From contig NZ_JANHLD010000001.1 in NCBI RefSeq assembly GCF_028682455.1, forward strand, positions 1,054,001 through 1,118,000: 64,000 bases of DNA, read 5' to 3'. The position numbers and the translations under genes were made by a program. The stretch is from Pseudomonas putida. Lineage in GTDB: Bacteria > Pseudomonadota > Gammaproteobacteria > Pseudomonadales > Pseudomonadaceae. This document shows positions 1 to 8,499 of the stretch, in pieces. The notes beneath the pieces were generated by a model, which was not told the origin of the DNA, did not search any database, and saw only the letters and a list, made by a program, of their open reading frames with translations. The stretch's first letter is position 1, and each line of letters starts with the position of its first letter.

Positions 1-1
1 G

Positions 2-151
2 GTCGTGGTGGTGCTGGTGTTCGGCAGCAAGCGCTTGAAGACCTTGGGTGCCGACCTGGGCGAGTCGATCAAGGGCTTTCGGCGTTCGGTGAGCAGCGAC
101 GAGCAAGTGACACCGCCGGTGGCGGTAGAGCGCCAGCCTCGCCAGGACTAG
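2..151 (+). CDS. tatA: TatA/TatE-like twin-arginine translocase subunit, 3' end
   Basis: Only the last 49 codons are in the window and the start lies to the left. The visible protein begins in a run of valines and leucine followed by [20 protein letters not shown]. This is the hinge and amphipathic helix of TatA: a short membrane helix, an FG hinge, then a Lys-rich amphipathic helix containing a LG-D/N-LG-x-S-I-K-x-F pattern. A short polar tail ends in RQD. TatA forms the pore-like component of the Tat export system in the inner membrane. TatB is less likely because the post-helix tail is very short. tatB/tatC would be expected to the left but cannot be seen. Confidence 0.75.
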   Translation, partial: VVVVLVFGSKRLKTLGADLGESIKGFRRSVSSDEQVTPPVAVERQPRQD

Positions 152-176
152 CGCCCCCTGTGGCGGTGCCCGCGGA

Positions 177-854
177 TCAGGCGCGGGCGCCCGCCGCCAG
201 CAGTAGCTTCTCCATCGCCGTATAACCGCGCTGGCGCGCATGGGCCAGCGGGGTCACGCCGTCCTTGTCGGCGATGTTCACATCGGCCCCGGCCTTGATC
301 AGCAACTCGACGATCTCGACATGCCGGGCGCCGCCATCGCTGAGCACGATGGCCTCCATCAGCGCCGTCCAGTGCAGGCGATTGATGTGGTTCACGTCGA
401 CGCCCGCCTCGATCAGTGTGCGTACCGTCTCTACATGCCCACGCTCGGCGGCCGGGATCAGCGCCGTGCCGCCGTAGCGGTTGGTGCTCTTGAGGTCGGC
501 GCCGTGGCGCAGGGTCAGTTGCAGGATCTGGTCGAGTCCGCGGGCACCGGCGTACAGGTACGGGCTGTCGTCGATGTTGTCCTTGGCGTTGACGTCGGCG
601 CCGGCTTCGATCAGTACCTTGGCGGCCTCGATGCGGTTGCCGTGGGTTGCCAGCAGCAGCGGGGTGCGACCCAGTTTGTCGCGGGCCTCGAGGTTGGCGC
701 CCTGGTCGAGCAGGCGTTTGACCTGGGTGGCATCGCCCTGTTCGGCAGCTTCGCGCAGTTGGCTTTCCAGCACGCCGCCTTCGGCGTTGGCAGTGAGCGA
801 GGTCATCATGGCAAACAGGAATGCGAAGAAAACGTTCAGGTGTTCAAGGCGCAT
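177..854 (-). CDS. Exported ankyrin-repeat protein
   Basis: A 225-residue protein. Residues 1-24 form a Sec signal peptide (MRLEHLN, a hydrophobic FFAFLFAMM stretch, then a TANA-E cleavage site), so it should be periplasmic. The rest consists of about five to six ankyrin repeats, recognisable by repeated G-x-T-P/A-L-x-x-A and LLxAGAdvN patterns (for example RTPLLLATHGN, IEAGADVNAKD, IKAGADVNIADKDGVTPL). Ankyrin repeats bind proteins and no catalytic domain is visible. SD-like GGAGA precedes the ATG. The gene is transcribed away from the LysR gene at 933, with a 78-bp divergent spacer. Pseudomonas has several such small periplasmic ankyrin proteins, and the partner cannot be named from sequence. 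Confidence 0.85.
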   Translation of the reverse strand: MRLEHLNVFFAFLFAMMTSLTANAEGGVLESQLREAAEQGDATQVKRLLDQGANLEARDKLGRTPLLLATHGNRIEAAKVLIEAGADVNAKDNIDDSPYLYAGARGLDQILQLTLRHGADLKSTNRYGGTALIPAAERGHVETVRTLIEAGVDVNHINRLHWTALMEAIVLSDGGARHVEIVELLIKAGADVNIADKDGVTPLAHARQRGYTAMEKLLLAAGARA

Positions 855-932
855 TCGGCGGTCTCCGTGTGTTGTTTCGTGAGTTGGCGCATGATAGAAA
901 TCACGTCACGCATTTAGAAGTTAAATATTCGC

Positions 933-1814
933 ATGAACATCAGTGTGAAACCGAATAGATCGCTGTTCGATCTCGACTTGCTCAGGGCCATTGTCGTGGT
1001 GGCCGACTGTGGCAGCTTTACCACGGCGGCGGCACGGCTGCACTCCACCCAGTCGACGGTGAGCCAGAAGGTCCGGCGCCTGGAAGACATGGTCGGCCAC
1101 CGCCTTCTGGTACGCGGCAACCGCGACGTGCTGCCCACCGATGCCGGTCAGACGCTGCTTGGCTACGCCCGGCACATGCTGGCCTTGAACGACCAGATGC
1201 TCGAAGCCCTGGCCGGCGCGACCGTAGGGGTGACGGTGCGCCTCGGAGTACCCGAGGACTTTGTCGGCGGGCGCACCACCAACGCCTTGTCGGCGTTCAA
1301 CCGCAAGTACCAGCAGGTCAAGCTGGAAGTCACCAGCGGCCTTTGTCGCGACCTGAGCCAGAGCTACGACAACGGCGAACTTGACCTGGTGCTGCTCAAG
1401 CAGCGGCGCAACAGCCGTGAAGGCGTGGCCTGCTGGCCCGAGGAATTGCAATGGATCGACAGCGCCAGCACGTCCTCTATCGACCTCGACCCGATCCCGC
1501 TGGTGACCTTTCCGCCGCGCGGCCTGTACCGCGATGACATGATCAACGCCATCGAAGGCATGGGCCGGCGCTGGCGTATCAGCTTTACCAGCTCGAGCCT
1601 GAGTGGTATCCAGGCGGCCGTGGCCGACGGCATGGGCATCAGCCTGCTGCCGCCGCGTGCGGCAACCCGCGAGCATGTTGTGCTGGGGCAACAGAACGGG
1701 CTACCGGAGATCGACAGCTATGAAATCGTCATCGTCCATCGGCCCACGGCCGATCCAATGGTCAAGGAGCTGGCGGGGGTATTGGCGAGTCTGCTTGAGG
1801 CGCACGAGGTTTGA
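933..1814 (+). CDS. LysR-family transcriptional regulator
   Basis: A 293-residue LysR protein. The N-terminal winged helix-turn-helix is at about residues 9-68 (FDLDLLRAIVVVADCGSFTTAAARLHSTQ..VSQKVRRLE), followed by a co-inducer-binding domain from about residue 90. The HTH serine-rich pattern STQSTVSQ fits the subfamily that regulates diverse small-molecule efflux or catabolic genes. It diverges from the ankyrin gene, and the 3' end overlaps the convergent START-domain gene by about 50 bp (1762-1814). The target is unknown; no adjacent operon points to a ligand. The short AT-rich spacer (855-932) would hold both promoters. Confidence 0.9.
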   Translation: MNISVKPNRSLFDLDLLRAIVVVADCGSFTTAAARLHSTQSTVSQKVRRLEDMVGHRLLVRGNRDVLPTDAGQTLLGYARHMLALNDQMLEALAGATVGVTVRLGVPEDFVGGRTTNALSAFNRKYQQVKLEVTSGLCRDLSQSYDNGELDLVLLKQRRNSREGVACWPEELQWIDSASTSSIDLDPIPLVTFPPRGLYRDDMINAIEGMGRRWRISFTSSSLSGIQAAVADGMGISLLPPRAATREHVVLGQQNGLPEIDSYEIVIVHRPTADPMVKELAGVLASLLEAHEV

Positions 1815-2448
1815 GGTCGCCTGGGTCGCTGGTCGGTTCACGCACGCCCTGGCGCTCGGCTACCGCGCGCAAGGTGCGCAGCGACACCATCGGTGCGTCG
1901 ATCACGAACTGGTTGGCCAGCCATGAGGGGATGTCGCCGGCAGGCTCGGCCTCCAGCTGGTAGGTCACTTCGGTCAATTGCTCGCCCTTCGGGACCAGGA
2001 GCCACTGGCCCTTGAGCTGAGTGACGCGGATCAGCCCCGGTACCTGCTCGGCCTTGTCGGCCTCGGCACTCAGGCGGCGGATCATCCCGCCGTCGTCGGT
2101 GCGCTCGGTCTGTACCCGGATCACCATGTCGCGGGGGCTGGCCGGCCAGGGCAAGTCGGTGGTCAGGTAGACCCAGGTGCTGTCGCCGTCGACCTCCAGC
2201 AAACGCATCGAGGCGCAGCCATACAGCCATTTGCAGGCCACCCGCAGGTTTTCCTGCAGGTCGCTCAAGGTGCGCACGCTGGCCTTGATCAGCGCCACGC
2301 CGCGAAAACGCTGGTAGTGCGAACCTGCAACGTCATCCAGGTACACCCGAATGCCGTCCTCATCCTTGGCCAGATGCCAGGTGTCGGCCTGGACGCTGCT
2401 GCACAGCAGCAAGACCTGAAGGGCGATGCAAAGGGGTAGGGGCCTCAT
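1762..2448 (-). CDS. Exported START-domain (lipid-binding fold) protein
   Basis: 228 residues from the ATG at 2448. Residues 1-19 are a signal peptide (MRPLPLCIALQVLLLCSSVQA). The mature protein starts DTWHLAKDEDGIRVYLDDV and has the START-domain layout: an N-terminal D-GI-V-Y strand, a central W-x-x-DLPWPASPRDMV segment and a final long helix with PMVSLRTLR. START folds bind hydrophobic ligands. In pseudomonads these exported versions are uncharacterised. An upstream extension to 2658 is open but would overlap the terminator and replace the signal peptide, so it was not used. The 3' end overlaps the convergent LysR gene. Confidence 0.85.
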   Translation of the reverse strand: MRPLPLCIALQVLLLCSSVQADTWHLAKDEDGIRVYLDDVAGSHYQRFRGVALIKASVRTLSDLQENLRVACKWLYGCASMRLLEVDGDSTWVYLTTDLPWPASPRDMVIRVQTERTDDGGMIRRLSAEADKAEQVPGLIRVTQLKGQWLLVPKGEQLTEVTYQLEAEPAGDIPSWLANQFVIDAPMVSLRTLRAVAERQGVREPTSDPGDLKPRAPQADSPIPPPAP

Positions 2449-2492
2449 AGTGCAAGCATAGGTCAGCCCTGCCATACCCTCCCCCGAAAACA

Positions 2493-2524
2493 CAAAAAAG
2501 CCCGCCAGTAACGGCGGGCTTTTG
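2493..2524. terminator. Bidirectional intrinsic terminator
   Basis: A perfect 8-bp stem (AGCCCGCC, 2499-2506; GGCGGGCT, 2513-2520) with a six-base loop, flanked by an A-run on the left and T-run on the right. It lies directly downstream of the minus-strand aminohydrolase gene and separates it from the START-domain gene. Confidence 0.9.
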
Positions 2525-2540
2525 TGCAACGAGCCTGGAC

Positions 2541-3377
2541 TTAACGCTGTGGGTTCAGCACCAGGTTCATGTGGCGGTTCACATCCTTGTACAGCAGGTA
2601 GCGGAACGGGCCTGGGCCGCCGGAGTAGCAGGCTTGCGGGCAGAAGGCGCGCAGCCACATGAAGTCACCGGCTTCGACTTCGACCCAGTCCTGGTTGAGG
2701 CGGTACACCGCTTTACCTTCCAGTACGTACAGGCCGTGTTCCATGACGTGGGTTTCGGCGAACGGAATCACGCCGCCTGGCTGGAAGGTCACGATGTTGA
2801 CGTGCATGTCGTGGCGCATGTCGGCCATGTCGACGAAGCGAGTGGTGACCCACGCGCCGTCGGTGCCGGGCATCGGGATCGGCTCGATGTCTTTTTCGTT
2901 GGTCACGAACGCTTCTGGCAGGGCCAGGCCTTCTACCACCTGGTAGTGCTTGCGGATCCAGTGGAAGGTGACGTTCTTGCCGCTGGTGTTGCGCAGGCTC
3001 CAGTCGGCCGCCGGCGGAATGAAGGCGTAGCCACCTTCTTTCAGGGTGTACGGCTTGCCTTGCAGGGTGATGTCGACTTCGCCTTCGACGACGAACAGTA
3101 CCGCTTCGGCGTTCTTGTCCAGTTCAGGACGCTCGCTGCCGCCTTCTGGCGCCAGCTCGACGATGTACTGCGAAAAGGTTTCCGAGAAGCCGGTCAGCGG
3201 GCGGGCGATGACCCACATGCGCATCTTGTCCCAGAAGGGCAGGTGGCTGGTGACGATGTCGCGCATCACACCCTTGGGGATTACGGCATAGGCTTCGGTG
3301 AACATGGCACGGTCAGTCAGCAGCTCGGTCTGAGCCGGGTGCCCACCGTGAGGGGCGTAGTAAGAAGATTTCGACAT
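2541..3377 (-). CDS. allE: (S)-ureidoglycine aminohydrolase (bicupin)
   Basis: 278 residues, the usual length for bacterial AllE/YlbA. It catalyses hydrolysis of (S)-ureidoglycine to ureidoglycolate and ammonia in allantoin breakdown, using a metal in the C-terminal cupin. Two cupin barrels are visible. The first (about 75-150) includes VLFVVEGEVDITLQGKPYTL. The second (about 190-265) includes FQPGGVIPFAETHVMEHGLYVLEGKAVYRL, which carries the E, H and H expected of the metal site (ETHVMEHGLYVLEG). The ATG at 3377 is preceded by GAGA; an upstream extension has no family resemblance. No other allantoin genes are in the window, so it appears isolated from the rest of the purine pathway, although 8-oxoguanine deaminase lies far to the right. 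Confidence 0.88.
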   Translation of the reverse strand: MSKSSYYAPHGGHPAQTELLTDRAMFTEAYAVIPKGVMRDIVTSHLPFWDKMRMWVIARPLTGFSETFSQYIVELAPEGGSERPELDKNAEAVLFVVEGEVDITLQGKPYTLKEGGYAFIPPAADWSLRNTSGKNVTFHWIRKHYQVVEGLALPEAFVTNEKDIEPIPMPGTDGAWVTTRFVDMADMRHDMHVNIVTFQPGGVIPFAETHVMEHGLYVLEGKAVYRLNQDWVEVEAGDFMWLRAFCPQACYSGGPGPFRYLLYKDVNRHMNLVLNPQR

Positions 3378-3725
3378 GGACAGTCTCGACTTGTTGTTGT
3401 GTCCCCGTGCCTGGCAGCGCCGGCCGGCGCTGCGTGGGGATGCATTGACACGATATAGACAAGGCCGTGCCATCCACAAATTAAATGTTGAAATACCCGG
3501 TATTTGATTGCTGAATGGCTGTCGGTTCCTCGCTTCATTGGCTATCGTCAAGAGAATGGCAAAACACCTTTGAGCAGTAACCCACGGACGATGACCGGCC
3601 CACGCTGGCGGATTGCATTGTCAACTTTCCTGCAGACGATTGGAAAAACTCGAAGCTGCAGCAGACCAGGGACTTCAAGTTGAGCGAATACGGTTGATTT
3701 CTCCAAGTAGGTGAGAGGTGAACGT
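3378..3725. promoter_or_regulatory. Divergent intergenic region with a 15-bp palindrome
   Basis: About 350 bp between the divergent aminohydrolase and DUF1906 genes. It holds a perfect odd-centred palindrome AAATACC-C-GGTATTT at 3491-3505 in a locally AT-rich stretch. That is where the minus-strand promoter is expected, and the site has the form of an operator. No gene was found in the rest. Confidence 0.5.
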
Positions 3726-5279
3726 ATGTCGTACAAAGAAGACTTCGCCAACTCCGAAGGTTGGTCTGCAGTGGACGTCAGCACCAGGCTCAACACCACC
3801 GCAGGCAAGGCGTTCCTGGCCTTCTTGCGCAGCAAGGGTGCCGACACGGTCATTCGCTACTATGCAAGCTCGGCCAGGCCCAAAACCATCACTGTCGCCG
3901 AAGCGAAGTTCCTGTCCAAGGAAGGTTTTGCGATCTTGCCGGTGTATCAGGACAGCAGCCGGGACATCAGCCATTTCTCCACCCGGCAGGGCATGGACAA
4001 TGCCAAGAGCGCTGCCGATTTTGCCAAGTTGATCGGGCAACCCAAGGGCAAGGGCAGCACGATCCTGTTCGCGGTCGACGCCGACTACCGGCCCCAGCAA
4101 ATCGATGGGCCGATACTCGATTACTTCCGGGCAGTCAAAAACGAGATCGGCAGCGCTTTTACCCTCGGTGCCTATGGCAGCGGTGCGGTGCTTTCCAAGC
4201 TGCTGGCCGAAGGCTTGATCAGTGTGGCGTGGATCTCGATGTCGCGGGCGTTCCTTGGCACCGAACAGTTTTTCTATGCCAATCGCTGGGCGATGCGTCA
4301 GGTGCCGCCCGATGTCAGCCATGAACCTTCAGGCGTCAACTACGACCGCAATATCATCCGGATGCCAGCCCAGGCGCTGGGCGCCTTTGTGGTCGATGAG
4401 AGCGGCGTAGGGAAACTGGCCTGGGACGAAGACCTGGACGCAACGTTGGGCGGGTCGCCGTCGTTGCCGGTCGCCCAAGCGCTGGACGGATCCGACCGAC
4501 TTGTTACCACTGAAGGATTGCGCCTCAGGCAAACGCCCAACGGCATAATCGTGCGCGACCTGACCCTGGGTGAGCGGGTGGTGGATCTGGGCGCTTCGAC
4601 TGAAGCCGGCTGGCGTAAGGTCGGGATCGGCGCCGAGCAAGGCGTGGTGTTCGGTAAATACCTGCGTGCGCCTGTACGCCCGGAAGTCGAAGCGCTGCTG
4701 CGGGCCGCGCTGGATGAATGGCTGCGTTTCGAAAAAGGCCAGGCCGATGAGCGTACAGACCCCTATTACAAGTACGTGCGGGAAATGTGGGCGGCCATCG
4801 GCGAGCCCTATGACGGTCGCAGCCGCTATGCCAACGGTACCGAGGTGCCTTGGTCTGCGGCGTTCATTTCCTGGGTGGTACGCAAGGCCGGGCCGGCCTA
4901 CGCCAACTTTGCATTCGCCTCCAGCCACTCGGTGTTCGTCAACAATGCAATCAAGGCGCGCCTCACCAATCGCCTGGACAAGCCGTTCTGGGGTTATCGC
5001 ATCAACGAGCAGAAGCCCGAGATCGGCGACATCATCCAGCGCAATCGCGAATCCGGCACATTCACGTATTCCTATGCCGAGAACCACAGCCAGTACATCA
5101 GCCACTCGGATATCGTCGTAGAGGTTACACCGGACGTTGCGCGGGTGCTGGGTGGCAACGTCAGCGATACGGTGACCATGAGCAGCGATCTTCAGGAGTA
5201 TCAACTGGATGCCAACGGCTTTCTGGAGCCTGGACAGCGGATCATCGCGCTGCTCAAGAACCGGGCGGGGCTGGCCTGA
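3726..5279 (+). CDS. DUF1906 glycosidase-like / SH3-like / DUF2272 protein
   Basis: 517 residues from the ATG at 3726, which has AGAGG 7 bp upstream (a GTG at 3711 is possible). There are three parts. Residues 10-215 match the DUF1906 glycoside-hydrolase-like TIM barrel, with GWSAVDVST near the start and FAVDADY in a central strand. About 255-315 is an SH3-like segment (TTEGLRLRQTPNG). About 325-510 is DUF2272, which reads like an NlpC/CHAP-type fold with PWSAAFISWVVRKAG, SSHSVFV, EIGDII and SHSDIVVEV. In that alignment a serine (S377) occupies the place of the usual catalytic cysteine. There is no signal peptide or membrane segment. This suggests cell-wall hydrolysis, but how it would reach the wall is unclear. 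It stands alone, with no partner gene. Confidence 0.75.
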   Translation: MSYKEDFANSEGWSAVDVSTRLNTTAGKAFLAFLRSKGADTVIRYYASSARPKTITVAEAKFLSKEGFAILPVYQDSSRDISHFSTRQGMDNAKSAADFAKLIGQPKGKGSTILFAVDADYRPQQIDGPILDYFRAVKNEIGSAFTLGAYGSGAVLSKLLAEGLISVAWISMSRAFLGTEQFFYANRWAMRQVPPDVSHEPSGVNYDRNIIRMPAQALGAFVVDESGVGKLAWDEDLDATLGGSPSLPVAQALDGSDRLVTTEGLRLRQTPNGIIVRDLTLGERVVDLGASTEAGWRKVGIGAEQGVVFGKYLRAPVRPEVEALLRAALDEWLRFEKGQADERTDPYYKYVREMWAAIGEPYDGRSRYANGTEVPWSAAFISWVVRKAGPAYANFAFASSHSVFVNNAIKARLTNRLDKPFWGYRINEQKPEIGDIIQRNRESGTFTYSYAENHSQYISHSDIVVEVTPDVARVLGGNVSDTVTMSSDLQEYQLDANGFLEPGQRIIALLKNRAGLA

Positions 5280-5415
5280 CATTCGCGTTGCCGTGCAGAA
5301 AAGAGCAGGGCCCAGCGCAATCGCTGATCCGTTACACTCTCAGCCCTGCGCGCCGCCCTTTGGCGCACTGCAAAGCAACAAGAACTGCCATGAACAGCCA
5401 TTTTGAGATAACAGC

Positions 5416-7116
5416 ATGATCGAGGTCACCGAGGTTTCCATTGCCCAGTTGCGCGCAGCGCTCGAAGCGGGCCAGACAACGGCAGTAGAGCTGGTCCAGG
5501 CCTACCTTGCCCGGATCGATGCCTACGACGGCCCTGACACGGCCACGGCCTTGAATGCGGTGGTAGTGCGTAACCCCAAGGCGCTCGAGGAAGCCCGGGC
5601 CAGTGATGAGCGTCGCGCCAGGGGCCAGACCCTGGGGCCACTCGACGGCATCCCCTACACCGCCAAGGACAGCTACCTGGTCAAGGGCCTGACCGCCGCC
5701 TCCGGCAGCCCGGCGTTTGCCAACCTGGTTGCCTACCGTGACGCCTTTACCATCGAGCGTCTGCGCGCTGGCGGCGCGATTTGCCTGGGCAAGACCAACA
5801 TGCCGCCCATGGCCAACGGCGGCATGCAGCGTGGTGTCTATGGCCGGGCCGAGAGCCCGTACAACGCCGGTTACCTCACCGCACCCTTTGCCTCGGGTTC
5901 ATCCAACGGCGCCGGTACCGCCACGGCGGCAAGCTTTGCCGCGTTTGGCCTGGCAGAGGAAACCTGGTCCAGCGGTCGGGGCCCTGCGTCGAACAACGGC
6001 CTGTGTGCCTACACCCCCTCGCGCGGGGTGATTTCGGTGCGTGGCAACTGGCCGCTGACGCCGACCATGGACGTGGTGGTGCCCTTTGCCCGGACCATGA
6101 ACGACCTGCTTGAAGTGCTCGATATTGTCGTGGCCCACGACCCGGATAGCCGTGGTGACTTGTGGCGCCTGCAACCCTGGGTGCCGATCCCGAGTGTGGA
6201 GTCGGTGCGCCCGGTGTCTTACCTTGAACTGGCGGCAAATGCCGAGACGCTGGCGGGCAAGCGCCTGGGGATCCCCAAGATGTACATCAATGCCGACCCT
6301 GAGGCGGGCACCTCAGAGGCGCCGGGTATCGGTGGCCCGACTGGCCAGCGCATCAATACCCGCCCAACGGTGATCGCGCTGTGGGAACAGGCGCGCAAGG
6401 CGCTTGAGGCCGCAGGTGCCGAAGTGATCGAAGTGGACTTCCCGCTGGTGTCCAACTGCGAGGGTGACCGTCCGGGTGCGCCGACGGTGTACAACCGCGG
6501 CCTGGTGTCCAAGGAGTTCCTCCACCATGAGCTGTGGGACCTCACCGCCTGGGCATTCGACGACTTCCTCCAGGCCAATGGCGATCCCAAGTTGAACCGC
6601 CTGGTGGATGTCGACGGACCGCTGATTTTTCCTCACGACCCGGGCACGCTGCCCAACCGTGAAGGCGACCTGGCCGCGGGCATGGACGAGTACGTGAAGA
6701 TGGCCGAGCGCGGCATCACGCCGTGGGACCAGATCAGCACCGTGCCCGATGGCCTGCGTGGGCTGGAGAAGACGCGCAAGATCGATCTGGAAGACTGGAT
6801 GGATCGCCTGGGCCTGGATGCGGTGCTGTTCCCGACTGTCGCCGACGTGGGCCCGGCCGATGCCGATGTCAACCCGGTCTCGGCCGATATCGCCTGGAGC
6901 AACGGTGTATGGGTGGCCAACGGCAATCTGGCCATTCGCCATCTGGGCGTGCCGACCGTCACCGTGCCGATGGGCGTGATGGCGGACATCGGCATGCCGG
7001 TAGGGCTGACCTTTGCCGGTCGAGCCTATGACGACTCAAGCCTGCTGCGCCTGGCATCGGCCTTCGAGTCGACCGGCAGCAAGCGGATGATCCCGCCGCG
7101 TACACCGGCCTTGTAG
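5416..7116 (+). CDS. Amidase-signature family hydrolase
   Basis: 566 residues. The amidase-signature core is visible: catalytic lysine K84 in DGIPYTAKDS, cis-serine S162/S163 in FASGSSNGAG, and nucleophile S186. The segment around the nucleophile reads EETWSSGRGPAS where most members have GTDTGGSIRxPA, so Ser, Arg and Pro-Ala are kept but the glycine pair is altered. A later VGLTFAGRAYDDSSLLRLA matches the family's C-terminal helix. Substrate is unknown; relatives hydrolyse amides, allophanate, or side-chain amides. No signal peptide is present. It is monocistronic, with a REP element and a strong terminator immediately after the stop. Confidence 0.85.
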   Translation: MIEVTEVSIAQLRAALEAGQTTAVELVQAYLARIDAYDGPDTATALNAVVVRNPKALEEARASDERRARGQTLGPLDGIPYTAKDSYLVKGLTAASGSPAFANLVAYRDAFTIERLRAGGAICLGKTNMPPMANGGMQRGVYGRAESPYNAGYLTAPFASGSSNGAGTATAASFAAFGLAEETWSSGRGPASNNGLCAYTPSRGVISVRGNWPLTPTMDVVVPFARTMNDLLEVLDIVVAHDPDSRGDLWRLQPWVPIPSVESVRPVSYLELAANAETLAGKRLGIPKMYINADPEAGTSEAPGIGGPTGQRINTRPTVIALWEQARKALEAAGAEVIEVDFPLVSNCEGDRPGAPTVYNRGLVSKEFLHHELWDLTAWAFDDFLQANGDPKLNRLVDVDGPLIFPHDPGTLPNREGDLAAGMDEYVKMAERGITPWDQISTVPDGLRGLEKTRKIDLEDWMDRLGLDAVLFPTVADVGPADADVNPVSADIAWSNGVWVANGNLAIRHLGVPTVTVPMGVMADIGMPVGLTFAGRAYDDSSLLRLASAFESTGSKRMIPPRTPAL

Positions 7117-7183
7117 GAGCGGGCTTGCCCCGCGAGCGATGCGACCGAGCGATCGCTATCGCGGGGCAAACCGGTTCCTACAG
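7112..7183. repeat. REP element, inverted pair
   Basis: TGTAGGAGCGGGCTTGCCCCGCGA at its left end and the complementary TCGCGGGGCAAACCGGTTCCTACA at its right end form a long imperfect hairpin. This is the classic P. putida REP. The left arm includes the amidase stop codon. Confidence 0.85.
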
Positions 7184-7188
7184 ACAGC

Positions 7189-7214
7189 AAAATGCGCCCG
7201 TCAGGGCGCATTTT
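7189..7214. terminator. Bidirectional intrinsic terminator
   Basis: Perfect 11-bp stem AAAATGCGCCC / GGGCGCATTTT with a GTCA loop. It sits between the convergent amidase and carboxynorspermidine dehydrogenase genes and works for both. Confidence 0.92.
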
Positions 7215-7237
7215 GTTTTACCGGAACCTGAAGCAAC

Positions 7238-8473
7238 TCAGTTCCAGGGACGATCACCGTTCTCGTCCTTGACGCGGGTCGGCAGGCCCATCACGTCCAG
7301 CGCCTTGAGGAACGGCTCGGCTGGCAGCTCCTCGACGTTGACCATGCGCTGTACATCCCACTCGCCACGGGCGACCAGCAGCGCTGCAGCCACTGGCGGC
7401 ACGCCAGCGGTGTAGGAGATGCCCTGGCTGTCGGTCTCGGCGTAGGCTTCTTCGTGGTCGGCCACGTTGTAGATGAACACTTCGCGTGGCTGGCCATCCT
7501 TGGTGCCTTTGACCAGGTCGCCAATGCAGGTCTTGCCGGTGTAGCCCGGTGCCAGCGAGGCAGGGTCGGGCAGTACCGCCTTGACCACTTTGAGCGGCAC
7601 CACTTCCAGGCCTTCGGCTGTCTTGACCGGTTGCTCGGAGAGCAGGCCAAGGTTTTTCAGCACGGTGAAGACGTTGATGTAGTGCTCGCCGAAGCTCATC
7701 CAGAAGCGCACGTTCGGCACGTCGAGGTTCTTCGACAGCGAGTGCACTTCGTCATGGCCGGTCAGGTACAGGTTTTGCGAGCCAACGACCGGCAGGTCGT
7801 CGGTACGCTTGACCTCGAACATGGTGTTGCTGGTCCACTGGCTGTTCTGCCAGCTCCACACCTGTCCTGTGAACTCGCGGAAGTTGATTTCCGGGTCGAA
7901 GTTGGTGGCGAAATACTTGCCATGAGAGCCCGCATTGACATCGAGAATGTCGATCGAATCAATGCGGTCGAAATACTGTTGTTTGGCCAGGGCCGCATAG
8001 GCGTTGACAACGCCCGGGTCGAAACCCACGCCCAGGATGGCGGTAACGTTCTTTTGCTGGCATTCCTCGAGGTGTTTCCACTCGTAGTTGCCATACCAGG
8101 GCGGCGTCTCGCAAATCTTGCCCGGTTCTTCATGAATGGCGGTGTCCAGGTAGGCCACGCCGGTATCGATGCAGGCACGCAGCACCGACATGTTGAGGAA
8201 GGCGGAACCGACGTTGATGACGATCTGCGATTCAGTCTCGCGGATCAGCGCCTTGGTCGCCTCGACATCCAGAGCGTTCAGCGAGAAGGCCTTGATGTCG
8301 GCGGGCTGCTTGAGGCTGCCCTTGGCCTTGACGCTGTCGATGATGGCCTGGCATTTGGAGATGTTGCGCGACGCGATAGCAATACGACCGAGTTCGTCGT
8401 TGTGCTGCGCGCACTTGTGGGCCACCACCTTGGCGACACCTCCTGCACCAATGATAAGAACGTTCTTCTTCAA
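7238..8473 (-). CDS. Carboxynorspermidine dehydrogenase (saccharopine-dehydrogenase family)
   Basis: 411 residues. It condenses a diamine with aspartate semialdehyde using NAD(P)H to give carboxy(nor)spermidine. The N-terminal Rossmann motif VLIIGAGGVAKVVAHKC and the long, family-typical body (VGFDPGVVNAYAALA, NFREFTGQVWSWQ, YTGKTCIGDLVKG) match bacterial LYS1-like carboxynorspermidine synthase. The start codon is TTG at 8473, with AAGGAGAG upstream; no better ATG exists. It lies 26 bp downstream of nspC and is co-transcribed with it, giving the two final steps of the aspartate-semialdehyde route to spermidine or norspermidine, independent of decarboxylated S-adenosylmethionine. Which triamine is made cannot be read from the sequence. 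Confidence 0.9.
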   Translation of the reverse strand: MKKNVLIIGAGGVAKVVAHKCAQHNDELGRIAIASRNISKCQAIIDSVKAKGSLKQPADIKAFSLNALDVEATKALIRETESQIVINVGSAFLNMSVLRACIDTGVAYLDTAIHEEPGKICETPPWYGNYEWKHLEECQQKNVTAILGVGFDPGVVNAYAALAKQQYFDRIDSIDILDVNAGSHGKYFATNFDPEINFREFTGQVWSWQNSQWTSNTMFEVKRTDDLPVVGSQNLYLTGHDEVHSLSKNLDVPNVRFWMSFGEHYINVFTVLKNLGLLSEQPVKTAEGLEVVPLKVVKAVLPDPASLAPGYTGKTCIGDLVKGTKDGQPREVFIYNVADHEEAYAETDSQGISYTAGVPPVAAALLVARGEWDVQRMVNVEELPAEPFLKALDVMGLPTRVKDENGDRPWN

Positions 8474-8499
8474 TTTCGCTATCTCTCCTTTCTGTCAGC

